From Anderseniella sp. (lineage in GTDB: Bacteria > Pseudomonadota > Alphaproteobacteria > Rhizobiales > Aestuariivirgaceae), in the NCBI GenBank assembly GCA_028289645.1, contig JANQOK010000007.1:115437-179436 (forward strand): 64,000 nt of DNA, read 5' to 3'. The translations under genes were made by a program, and so were the position numbers. Below are positions 56,306-64,000 of this stretch, piece after piece. The notes under the pieces were generated by a model. It did not search any database. It was not told the DNA's origin and was given only the letters and a program-made list of their open reading frames with translations. Every line of letters starts with the position of its first letter. The stretch's first letter is position 1.

Positions 56306-57679
56306 TTGGGACTTTTGCCCGAAAAAATAGATGGTCGACTTTACAGCGTGTTGACCGGAAGCGCTGCGCTGGGTGTGTCCAGAGTGATCTCCTTGAGTGT
56401 GCCGTTTCTGACGTTGCCATGGACTCTTGGCTATCTTGGCGAAGAGAGATTCGGCATCTGGATGGCTGTAACGTCGCTGATTACTGTGCTGGCGCTTGCT
56501 GAAGGAGGCGTGTCAAATTCTCTGGTGACCGCCACGTCGCGGGCCAAGGCCAGGGACAGCATCGTCGAGATTCGACAACTCGCAGGCGCGTCGTTCGCAT
56601 TGCTCGTGCCTGTATCGGTAGTGATGTTTGTCCTGGCATGGGTTCTTGTGCCCATGGTTTCCTGGAAGACCCTCCTGAATGTCAAGAACGAGGCGGCAGC
56701 CGGTGAAGTACCTGATATTGTTATCATTCTTGTCGCTGCGCTGTCTTTCGGGTTCGTCTTCAATGTGACTGCGAAAATCAGAACCGGGCTGCAGCAGATA
56801 CCGCAGGTGAGTGCCTGGGAGATAGCGTCAACACTGTCCGCAGTGCCGGCGTTGATTGCCGTTATGTATCTTGAACTCGGCGCTCAATGGCTGGTTGCGG
56901 CGATGGTTGCCACACCGGTGGCTATCAAGGGTCTGCATGCGGCTTGCTTCCTGCTCAAATATGACAAGTACCGACCAGCTCTGCGCAACTTGAAACTTGA
57001 ACATCTGCAAGACCTCCTGAAAGGAGGAAGCATGTTTTTTGTGGTGGCGATGGCCAGCGCTGTCGCTGTTTCGTCTGACCAGTTGCTCATTGCGAGCTTC
57101 GTGTCTGCCGACGCCGTAGCGCCCTACAATGTTGTTTACCGCATTTTCGCGCTGCCGTTCATCATGACAAGCCTGGTGTTTTCAGCGCAGTGGCCGGTGT
57201 ACGCCGACGCAGCCGCGCGCGGGGATGTTGACTGGGTTCGGCGTTCATTCAGCAAGACGCTGGCGATGGCGGTGTCTGTTGCGCTGATGTGCTCGATCGG
57301 GCTGTCCATTTTTGTTGACGAGATCGTTTACCTTTGGATCGGCAAATCACTGCAGATACCGGCAACCCTGACTTTGGCCATGGCCGTATTTTCGGTTCTC
57401 ATGGTGGCCGAAGGTGCCTGCCGTTTTCTCATGTACAGCCTTGACCTGCGCCGTGAGTTGATCGTCCTCAGCCTATTGATGATGGTTGTCAATCTGTCGC
57501 TGACGGTTACCCTCCTGAGATACATGGGATCTTCAGGTGCAATCGTCGCCACGGATGTGGCGTACATCGCATGTCTGCTTTTGCCTTATGGGATCATTCT
57601 CAACCGGCGGCTCAGGTCGCCAAGAAATTCGGCAGTCTCCGGCAAGAGTGCCAGGTTAGGTATGATTGAATCACCATGA
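56306..57679 (+). CDS. wzx: Polysaccharide flippase-like membrane protein (Wzx/MOP family)
   Basis: About 457 aa with 12-14 predicted helices, no cofactor motifs, and the MOP pattern (ALGVSRVISLSVPFLTLPWTLG, ERFGIWMAVTSLI in the first helices). It would flip lipid-linked repeat units across the inner membrane. The start is unsure: TTG at 56306 or 56315 and an in-frame GTG are the only upstream options, since the first in-frame ATG lies well within the first helices. Confidence 0.83.
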   Translation: MGLLPEKIDGRLYSVLTGSAALGVSRVISLSVPFLTLPWTLGYLGEERFGIWMAVTSLITVLALAEGGVSNSLVTATSRAKARDSIVEIRQLAGASFALLVPVSVVMFVLAWVLVPMVSWKTLLNVKNEAAAGEVPDIVIILVAALSFGFVFNVTAKIRTGLQQIPQVSAWEIASTLSAVPALIAVMYLELGAQWLVAAMVATPVAIKGLHAACFLLKYDKYRPALRNLKLEHLQDLLKGGSMFFVVAMASAVAVSSDQLLIASFVSADAVAPYNVVYRIFALPFIMTSLVFSAQWPVYADAAARGDVDWVRRSFSKTLAMAVSVALMCSIGLSIFVDEIVYLWIGKSLQIPATLTLAMAVFSVLMVAEGACRFLMYSLDLRRELIVLSLLMMVVNLSLTVTLLRYMGSSGAIVATDVAYIACLLLPYGIILNRRLRSPRNSAVSGKSARLGMIESP

Positions 57680-57815
57680 GAACCTTGGAGCGGTACCTGA
57701 AAGCGTGCTCGGTGAGGCAGAAGGCGTGCGCTTGATTTTTTTCAACCAACTCGCGAACCAATCGTACGGATGCCAGTGAACGCATTCCGGCAAAACGTCT
57801 TGGAATAGCCGAACC

Positions 57816-59159
57816 GTGAACCAAGGCTACCTTGCCGCGGCCGGGCATGCCGGTTCGCCACCTGCGCAGCGCGGAGCATCGAGCTACATGCTGGCCGTAG
57901 CGCTGGCACTGGCGCTTTTCGGGTACTCCGTTTCAGCGCCGTTTATTCAGCTTGTTGATCCGACAGGCAGCCGGGCGGCCATAGTTCTGCGAGGATTCGT
58001 AGTCGTTATTTGTGTCGCCTGCCTGCTGGTGTACCCCAGAAACAAGCACAACCTGCACAGCTATCTTTGGCCTGTCTCCATATTCCTCATACTCTACGCA
58101 GCGCGCCTTTATGAAAACTTCTACGTCAGGAATCTGGAATGGCAGGCCGACCCGTTCACAACCTTTGCGTTTTTGTTCGGAGGGATCTTCATCCCGTGCT
58201 TCTGTCTCAGCAAAATCATCCAAAACCTGGATGAGGGAGACTATTTCAACGTCAAGTTCATACTGATTGTAGCCTTCCTCATCGGCCTGTATCTGAACCT
58301 TGACTATCTGCTTCTGACCTCGAAATACAGCAGGGCAAGTCTTGAAAAACTGAATCCGATTTCCATTGGAGCAGCGGCATCTTCATTTGCTCTGCTGCTG
58401 CTGATCGCCCGGACAAAGGGCTTCTGGGTTACGCTGTGCAAGTTCGCCGGTGTCAGCATCCTGGTTGGCATAACCGCCTTCGTGGAAGCTAGAGGCCCCG
58501 TGGTCGCGAGCGTTCTTGCTTCGATAATATTTCTGTTGGTTTCCAAGGGGGCTTATCGCGCCAGGTTTATCTACATTGGTATCATCATCGGATTCATACT
58601 GACGCTCATTGCCTATTACTACGAACTTGATTTTGTTGAATTTGCGATACGAAGATTCTTTACAGAGTCAGAGTATTACAGGGGCAGTGGAATTGGTGTA
58701 TCCGTGGACGGCCGGATCATTGCCTACAAACTGTCCTGGCAACAGTTTCTGGACAACACCATAATCGGGGACAAGGTCTTTGAACCATACCTCCTGCAAT
58801 ACCCGCACAACCTGTTTCTGGAGTCATTGATATCTGTAGGATTGCTGGGTTCTGTCTTTCTTCTGGTTCACCTGTATTTCTGTTTCAGATTCTGTTTCAT
58901 GTTCTTCAGATCAAACAGATCAACCCTTATCGAGCTGTTTGTCTCAATCCTGTTCCTGAAAGAGTTCGTGGCGGTCCAGTTCAGCGGCGCAGTATGGAGC
59001 AACCTCGTCTTCTGGATATCGTCTGTCTGCCTGGTGGCATTGGGGGCGTCGCGAATGGGCAACAGGTCGGGACGCTCCGAATTCCGACGTGCCGAAGACG
59101 CGATGCCGGGACAAGAGTCGGGGCGCTCAGGACTGGTGCATTCGTTTGAGCGCCGCTGA
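57816..59159 (+). CDS. Polytopic membrane protein, probable polysaccharide polymerase (Wzy-like)
   Basis: 447 aa, about 10-12 helices and a large loop with FEPYLLQYPHNLFLESLISVG, resembling the H-N-x-x-L-E segment of O-antigen polymerases. A GTG start at 57816 is used; the ribosome site is weak. Base composition is far lower in G+C than the neighbours (58621-58680 is 20/60 G+C), a common trait of acquired wzy genes. Probable repeat-unit polymerase, identified by topology and context. Confidence 0.72.
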   Translation: MNQGYLAAAGHAGSPPAQRGASSYMLAVALALALFGYSVSAPFIQLVDPTGSRAAIVLRGFVVVICVACLLVYPRNKHNLHSYLWPVSIFLILYAARLYENFYVRNLEWQADPFTTFAFLFGGIFIPCFCLSKIIQNLDEGDYFNVKFILIVAFLIGLYLNLDYLLLTSKYSRASLEKLNPISIGAAASSFALLLLIARTKGFWVTLCKFAGVSILVGITAFVEARGPVVASVLASIIFLLVSKGAYRARFIYIGIIIGFILTLIAYYYELDFVEFAIRRFFTESEYYRGSGIGVSVDGRIIAYKLSWQQFLDNTIIGDKVFEPYLLQYPHNLFLESLISVGLLGSVFLLVHLYFCFRFCFMFFRSNRSTLIELFVSILFLKEFVAVQFSGAVWSNLVFWISSVCLVALGASRMGNRSGRSEFRRAEDAMPGQESGRSGLVHSFERR

Positions 59160-59215
59160 GACATCGGACTGCGACATTGACATTGAGACGGTCTTGAACA
59201 TTGGAATCTAGACGA

Positions 59216-60361
59216 ATGCCCAGGATTATCGTGGTTCAGCCAAGCGTACCTTCCTACCGGCATGGCTATTTTTCCCGCGTGGCTGAACGACTGGGGGAAT
59301 GCTTTTCAGTATATGCTTCACCGGGGAACCTGAATGTGCTGTCAGAGCGCGACAACGTGCTTGAATGGGAGGTTCTTCTGCCTGCAATGCGCAGTATTGC
59401 CCCCAAGGTTCTCTGGCAACCCGGCGTGTTGTCCATCGCGATTGAAAAAGGCGACATCGTCGTCGTTTCGGGTGCCCCGCGCTGTTTGTCGAACATTGCG
59501 TTGCTGCTCAAGGCTCAGATGCGGGGCGCAACAACACTTTGGTGGGGCCATTACTGGTCCTCCACCAGTCGAAAATGGTCGGCAACTTTACGCATTGTCC
59601 TGATGCAGCTGTCAGACGCATTCCTCTTCTATACTGATCAGGAAAAACGCGAGTATTTTGCGGCCACCAGGATGCGGCGCAAGCTTCCGGTGTTTGCGCT
59701 CAACAACGGAATTGAAACAAGCGAGATAAAGAGTCTCCGGGCGCCATACTCGTCAAAGCGCCGTAAACGCGACCTCGTGTATATCGGCCGCGTCGTGCAG
59801 AAGTCCAACCTTGACCTCCTGATAGATGCGCTGTCACGGCCAAACTGCGCAGGTGTGACTTTGGACATTATCGGGGATGGCGATGACAAGGCGCGGTTGC
59901 AGGCGCGATGTGCAGAGCTGAATCTCGACAGCCGGATCACGTGGCATGAGGGAACTGTTGATGAAACCAAAATTGCCGCAGTTTTTAATCGCTGCAAGCT
60001 TTTTGTGTACCCGGGCGCGGTCGGTCTAAGTCTGATCCATGCTTTGGCCTACGGTCTGCCGGTCATCGTTCACGATGATCGATGGAGGCATGGACCGGAG
60101 TTTGCGGCGCTTGAGACAGGCAAGAACGGCCATACCTTTGCAAACGGTGATCCTGTGGCACTTGCCAAAGCTATTGCAGACACACTCAGTGCGCCTGCCG
60201 ATCTGGACCATATGTCTGCGGCCGCAATCGCCACAACAGACCAGTCATTCAATGCGGCAGATATGGCCGATCGGTTTTGCGATGCCATAGCGGCATTGCT
60301 GGATGCTGATGCTGAAAGCCCGTCCGACCTGCAGGCTTTAACGTCAACTTCAGGTGACTGA
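59216..60361 (+). CDS. Glycosyltransferase, GT4-like
   Basis: 381 aa GT-B fold enzyme. The N-terminal part starts RIIVVQPSVPSYRHGYFSRV; the C-terminal part has DLVYIGRVVQKSNLDLLIDAL, ITWHEGTVDE and VYPGAVGLSLIHALAYGLPVI, where the expected ExxxxxxxE pair reads differently (SLIHALAYG instead of GxxxxEAMA), so the donor site is atypical. ATG 59216 is preferred over TTG 59201. Probably adds a sugar to the repeat unit. Confidence 0.82.
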   Translation: MPRIIVVQPSVPSYRHGYFSRVAERLGECFSVYASPGNLNVLSERDNVLEWEVLLPAMRSIAPKVLWQPGVLSIAIEKGDIVVVSGAPRCLSNIALLLKAQMRGATTLWWGHYWSSTSRKWSATLRIVLMQLSDAFLFYTDQEKREYFAATRMRRKLPVFALNNGIETSEIKSLRAPYSSKRRKRDLVYIGRVVQKSNLDLLIDALSRPNCAGVTLDIIGDGDDKARLQARCAELNLDSRITWHEGTVDETKIAAVFNRCKLFVYPGAVGLSLIHALAYGLPVIVHDDRWRHGPEFAALETGKNGHTFANGDPVALAKAIADTLSAPADLDHMSAAAIATTDQSFNAADMADRFCDAIAALLDADAESPSDLQALTSTSGD

Positions 60362-61526
60362 AACGCGTTTGAAAATCGCCTTTGTTACTGCGACCTTGTC
60401 ATGCAGTGGTGCCGGAGTGTCGGCGGTGGTTGAAGCTCTTTCAGCGGCAGTCGATAACATCGACGGTTTTGACGTACGTGTCTTCGGCCTTGCTGACAAC
60501 AGTTGGCGCCAACATGAATGGAATGGTGCCGAACCGGTTTCCCTGACCGCAGTTGGCCCACTTGCCTTTGGTTACACGCCCGCTTTGCTCCGCGAGCTTC
60601 TGAACTGGCGTCCGGACATTGTCCATACGCATGGACTGTGGATGCACCATTCGCGCAGCGTCCACCAGTGGTCAAAGCGAACCGGCCGCCCCTACCTGGT
60701 GTCTCCGCACGGGATGCTGGAACCGGTGGCGCTGAAGATGTCGTCAACAAAGAAGGCGGTCAGCCGTTTTCTTTTTCAAGACGCCGCCTTGAGGGATGCA
60801 TGTCTGATTCACACAACCAGTGACAGTGAAACGGAAAGTTGCCGCAAGTTCGGACTAACGCAACCGGTTTCGGTTGTGCCCAACGGGGTCACTGTTCCGC
60901 CGGCAAGCCATATTCCGGAGAAACAGGGTGCCGCCCAACGGCCGGCCGTTCTGTCGCTTGGCAGAATCCATCCTAAGAAGGGCCTGGAGCAATTGTTGGG
61001 TGCCTGGGCGTTACTGGAGCAGAAATTTCCTCTTTGGGACCTGCAAATTGTGGGGCCTGGTGAAGCAAACTACATTCAAACGCTCAAGGAACTGGCGGCG
61101 AAACTGAATACCGAAAGCGTGCAGTTTCGCGATGCTGTAGCGGGAATGGAAAAGTTCCAGCTTTTACGAGATGCGGAGTTGTTTGCGCTTTCTACCCTAA
61201 GCGAGAATTTTGCACTGACGGTCGCGGAGAGCCTTGCCTGCGGCACGCCTGTGATATCGACAAAGGGCGCGCCCTGGGCTGGGCTGGAGACCAACCGTTG
61301 CGGCTGGTGGATCGACCAGGGCGTACCGGCCATGGCTGCGGCACTCGAAACAGCGATGTCGCTTTCCTATGAGCAGCGCCAGGTCATGGGCAGCAGGGGG
61401 CGGAAGTGGATGGAATCTGAATTTGGCTGGGAGATGATTTCTCAGCAAATGGCACAGGTGTACAGTTGGATAGACAGGAAAGGGGAACCGCCTGCTTCGG
61501 TTCAGTTTGTGTCAGATGACCGATGA
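60354..61526 (+). CDS. Glycosyltransferase family 4
   Basis: 390 aa GT-B enzyme. IAFVTATLSCSGAGVSAVVEAL starts the acceptor domain, DIVHTHGLWMHHSRSV and YLVSPHGMLEP follow; the donor domain has LSLGRIHPKKGLEQLL and LSENFALTVAESLACGTPVI with the conserved Glu. A GTG start at 60354 overlaps the preceding stop by 8 nt. Donor sugar not predictable. Confidence 0.9.
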   Translation: MTETRLKIAFVTATLSCSGAGVSAVVEALSAAVDNIDGFDVRVFGLADNSWRQHEWNGAEPVSLTAVGPLAFGYTPALLRELLNWRPDIVHTHGLWMHHSRSVHQWSKRTGRPYLVSPHGMLEPVALKMSSTKKAVSRFLFQDAALRDACLIHTTSDSETESCRKFGLTQPVSVVPNGVTVPPASHIPEKQGAAQRPAVLSLGRIHPKKGLEQLLGAWALLEQKFPLWDLQIVGPGEANYIQTLKELAAKLNTESVQFRDAVAGMEKFQLLRDAELFALSTLSENFALTVAESLACGTPVISTKGAPWAGLETNRCGWWIDQGVPAMAAALETAMSLSYEQRQVMGSRGRKWMESEFGWEMISQQMAQVYSWIDRKGEPPASVQFVSDDR

Positions 61527-62076
61527 AAGACGAGCCAGCTTGGACGTCGAGGCAAATCGCAAAGCTCAAAAGTGGACAATGCGAGAAAAGGCCGGTCGGG
61601 TCTTGTGGGCGATGGCGCAGCCGTTATTTGCCTGGAGCCCCCGTCCTTTGTGGTCATGGCGACGACAGATGTTGCGCCTGTTCGGAGCCAGAATAGGGAA
61701 CGAAGTTCATATCTATCCGACTGTGGTTGTGACCGTGCCGTGGAATCTTGAGATTGGTCCGCAAAGTGCCGTGGGCGACCGTGCCATACTGTACGCGCTC
61801 GGACCAATTTCCCTTGGGTCCCGGGTGACCATTTCGCAAGGGGCTCATCTTTGTGCCGGCACCCATGACTGGCGGCTTCCGGACCGACCGCTTCTCAAAC
61901 CACCAATTGTTATCGATGACGATGCCTGGATCTGTGCTGATGCGTTTATTGGTCCAGGCGTCACTGTTGGAAAATCCGCGATCGTCGGGGCACGGGCAGT
62001 TGCCATGAAAGACGTGTCACCCGGACGGATTGCTGTCGGCAACCCGGCAGTGGAACGGAAAAGAGGCAAAAAATGA
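61516..62076 (+). CDS. Hexapeptide-repeat acyltransferase (WcaF/colanic-acid type)
   Basis: 186 aa left-handed beta-helix protein, probably O-acetylating a sugar of the repeat unit. Hexapeptide turns are visible in IGNEVHIYPTVVVTVPWNLEIG and VTISQGAHLCAGTHDWR; the DDDAWICADAFIGPGVTVGK segment and GNPAVERKR ending are typical. ATG 61516 overlaps the preceding gene by 11 nt. Confidence 0.88.
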   Translation: MTDERRASLDVEANRKAQKWTMREKAGRVLWAMAQPLFAWSPRPLWSWRRQMLRLFGARIGNEVHIYPTVVVTVPWNLEIGPQSAVGDRAILYALGPISLGSRVTISQGAHLCAGTHDWRLPDRPLLKPPIVIDDDAWICADAFIGPGVTVGKSAIVGARAVAMKDVSPGRIAVGNPAVERKRGKK

Positions 62077-62720
62077 CTCAGCAAGCAAGTATTGCAGGAT
62101 ACAAGTACGAAGACTCAAGCACGACCTGCGCCCATGCCTATCTGTTGCCGGCAGTTCGCTCAGAACTCGCAAAGCTTCGTGCTGAAATCGAACGAAACAA
62201 GGCCGAACCGAGATTGTTTGATCTGGGATGCGGCAATGGAAGTGTCGCATCGATCATCACGCAGGACGGCTGGGATGTTACCGGCGTAGACCCGTCCTTC
62301 GAAGGAATTGCCCAAGCCAAGGCAAACTTTCCGAGCATGAAGCTTGCTCAAGGATCAGCTTACGATGACTTGGCGGGCAAGTGGGGGCGCTTTCCAGTGA
62401 TACTAAGCCTGGAGGTGGTCGAACATGTGTACGCTCCAAGAGATTATGCGCGCTGTTTGTTTGAGCTGTGCGAACCGGGCGGTACCATAATTGTCTCCAC
62501 GCCGTACCACAGCTATCTCAAGAACGTAGCTCTCGCCGTATCCGGGAAGATGGACAGTCACTTTACAGCCCTGTGGGACCACGGACACATCAAGTTCTGG
62601 TCGTGCAGGACCCTTAGCATGCTGCTGGAGGAAGCGGGTTTTGAGACGCCGAGGTATTTGCGTGTCGGAAGAATCCCACCTTTGGCCAAATCCATGATCG
62701 CAATAGCGCGAAAGCCCTGA
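62073..62720 (+). CDS. SAM-dependent class I methyltransferase
   Basis: 215 aa with motif I LFDLGCGNGSVASI (about residues 48-61), VTGVDPSFEGIAQAK (motif II Asp) and VILSLEVVEHV (motif IV region), as in UbiG/Coq3-like enzymes. Coupled by ATGA to the acyltransferase and by TGATG to the next glycosyltransferase; probably methylates a sugar or lipid-linked intermediate. Confidence 0.87.
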   Translation: MTQQASIAGYKYEDSSTTCAHAYLLPAVRSELAKLRAEIERNKAEPRLFDLGCGNGSVASIITQDGWDVTGVDPSFEGIAQAKANFPSMKLAQGSAYDDLAGKWGRFPVILSLEVVEHVYAPRDYARCLFELCEPGGTIIVSTPYHSYLKNVALAVSGKMDSHFTALWDHGHIKFWSCRTLSMLLEEAGFETPRYLRVGRIPPLAKSMIAIARKP

Positions 62721-63616
62721 TGATTACAGTCATCATATTGACCTTCAACGAAGAGATTCATATCGCCCGGGCGCTGAAATCCGTCAGCGAGATCGCTCAA
62801 CGGGTTGTCGTTGTGGACTCCGGGTCCACTGATGAGACCCGCAAAATCGCCGCCGACCTCGGCGCTGAGGTTCTGCAAAACCCGTGGACCAATCATGCGA
62901 GTCAATTCAACTGGGCGCTCGATCAACTTAAGGACGATAGCAACTGGATCTTGCGACTTGATGCCGATGAGATAGTGACGCCGGCACTCGCCAACGAAAT
63001 CTCCAACTCGCTTGAAAAACTCCATCACGACGTTGCCGGGGTGACCATCGGACGGACAATCACGTTTCTCGGGCGTCCGATCCGGCATGGTGGCGTTTTC
63101 CCGATCAAGGTATTGAGGCTGTTCCGCAATGGCAGGGGGCGCAGTGAAAATCGCTGGATGGATGAACATATCAAAGTCGCCGGTGAAACAGTTGATTTCA
63201 ACGGGGAGATCGTTGACGACAATCTGAACTCGCTCACCTGGTGGACACAGAAACACAACAATTACGCCAGCCGCGAAGCAATTGATCTACTTAACCTCGA
63301 ACATCAGTTCATGCCGAGCGATGCGGCAGACAGCTTCAAAGGAGGTCAGCAGGCAGGAGCCAAACGCTGGATCAAGGAGCGTATATACGCCCGCCTTCCG
63401 GGAGGTGTCCGTGCATTTGCCTACTTCTTTTACCGATACGTGATACGGCTTGGCTTCCTGGATGGCCGGGAAGGTGCCGCATTTCATTTCCTGCAAGGCT
63501 TTTGGTACAGATTTCTCGTCGACGCCAAGCTCCATGAAGTACGTGCCTATATGGCGAAGCACAAGGTCGATCCGGTAACCGCCGTCGACAAGGTGCTTGA
63601 GGTCAAGATCAATTGA
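62720..63616 (+). CDS. Glycosyltransferase family 2
   Basis: 298 aa GT-A enzyme. ITVIILTFNEEIHIARALKS, VVDSGSTDETRKIA and the metal-binding DxD equivalent LRLDADEIV are present; the C-terminal part carries a charged and amphipathic region (RFLVDAKLHEVRAYMAKHK) resembling WaaE/KdtX-type transferases. Last gene of the exopolysaccharide run in the window. Confidence 0.9.
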   Translation: MITVIILTFNEEIHIARALKSVSEIAQRVVVVDSGSTDETRKIAADLGAEVLQNPWTNHASQFNWALDQLKDDSNWILRLDADEIVTPALANEISNSLEKLHHDVAGVTIGRTITFLGRPIRHGGVFPIKVLRLFRNGRGRSENRWMDEHIKVAGETVDFNGEIVDDNLNSLTWWTQKHNNYASREAIDLLNLEHQFMPSDAADSFKGGQQAGAKRWIKERIYARLPGGVRAFAYFFYRYVIRLGFLDGREGAAFHFLQGFWYRFLVDAKLHEVRAYMAKHKVDPVTAVDKVLEVKIN

Positions 63617-63639
63617 GGCACGGGTGGAGCGCCGGGATA

Positions 63640-64000
63640 TCAGACCAGGAAATCGTCAACATGGTTGAGCGGTGCCTGCAATGCGCCGCTGTCTCCAATG
63701 GTTCCGATGCTGCCGTTGCCGTCAATGTCCACAGCGAAGAAGGTCTCAAACTCGCCCATGGACCCCTCGCTTAATGCGTAGGAGGTCAGGTAGTTGCCCG
63801 CAGTGTCGGTTTCCCAAACAGCATAACCGTCGTCTGGGGCCTGCCACAGCACCTTGAAGCCGTCGGCATCCGCCTCGGCCTGAAGTGCCGACCAACCGGC
63901 AAACGTGGTCAGCTTGATGTCTGAAGAATTCATTTTGAGGGTGATCGGCGCTGCTTCGCCGTCGCTGACCTGATAGGCACCGCTGCCATTGGTCGACAAC
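63640..64000 (-). CDS. C-terminal part of a probable exported calcium-binding protein (cut by right edge)
   Basis: At least 119 residues, open to the right edge. It contains a Trp-rich segment (FAGWSALQAEADADGFKVLW, then YAVWETDTAGNYLTSY) followed by an EF-hand or dockerin-like loop DIDGNGSIG, a combination seen at the ends of large cell-surface or RTX-like proteins. The C-terminus is LNHVDDFLV. The start, full length and function lie outside the window. Confidence 0.6.
   Translation of the reverse strand, partial: LSTNGSGAYQVSDGEAAPITLKMNSSDIKLTTFAGWSALQAEADADGFKVLWQAPDDGYAVWETDTAGNYLTSYALSEGSMGEFETFFAVDIDGNGSIGTIGDSGALQAPLNHVDDFLV

Noticed and set aside
57612..57848. Small minus-strand frame at the wzx/wzy junction
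   Set aside because: It overlaps the ends of both plus-strand genes and has no ribosome site or recognisable features.

Overview
The window reads as chromosomal DNA of a free-living, aerobic to micro-aerobic alphaproteobacterium, probably in or near Hyphomicrobiales. The basis is the ccoNOQP-GHI gene order beside an FNR-type regulator, the thiamine, branched-chain-type uptake and beta-oxidation gene types, and a high G+C content. No rRNA or tRNA gene, phage, transposase or CRISPR array was seen, and the taxonomic placement is an inference.

1-7.9 kb: a complete cbb3 cytochrome oxidase operon (ccoN, O, Q, P) followed by its assembly genes (ccoG, H and the start of ccoI, cut by the left edge), all on the minus strand. 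An FNR/FixK-type box (TTGATCTGTGTCAA) lies upstream of ccoN. A hemerythrin-like gene diverges from it, and the FNR-type [4Fe-4S] regulator is next door. 8.2-13.4 kb: a five-gene Liv-type ABC importer. 13.6-24.7 kb: a small exported peptide; a minus-strand molybdenum hydroxylase operon (FAD, Fe-S and Mo subunits) ending in a MoaD/ThiS-like gene and isopentenyl-diphosphate isomerase; a divergent beta-oxidation pair (multifunctional enzyme plus thiolase); an exported glycine-rich protein; and an acyl-CoA synthetase. 24.8-31.5 kb: mixed metabolism (HisC-like aminotransferase with an EamA exporter, enoyl-CoA hydratase, glutathionyl-hydroquinone reductase, amidohydrolase, class V aminotransferase).

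31.5-39.6 kb is a thiamine-linked region: a TPP riboswitch controls thiBPQ, a thiamine pyrophosphokinase diverges from it, and a two-subunit TPP-dependent decarboxylase follows with RidA, a DadA-like oxidase and a divergent aldo/keto reductase. I read the last group as a possible amino acid to 2-oxo acid to aldehyde to alcohol route of unknown substrate.

39.7-63.6 kb is an exopolysaccharide locus on the plus strand. It opens with two small membrane proteins sharing an unrecognised C-terminal domain and a PPP-type phosphatase. Next come Wza, an outer-membrane barrel, a Wzc tyrosine kinase, a Wzy/WaaL-type protein and a NusG-like antiterminator, then ManC, an initiating sugar transferase, Ugd, VanZ, Gmd, GDP-fucose synthase, a Wzx flippase, a second Wzy-like protein, three glycosyltransferases, an acyltransferase and a methyltransferase. 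The expected polymer contains fucose and probably glucuronate, assembled by a Wzx/Wzy pathway. The right edge cuts the C-terminal end of a probable surface protein with an EF-hand-like motif.
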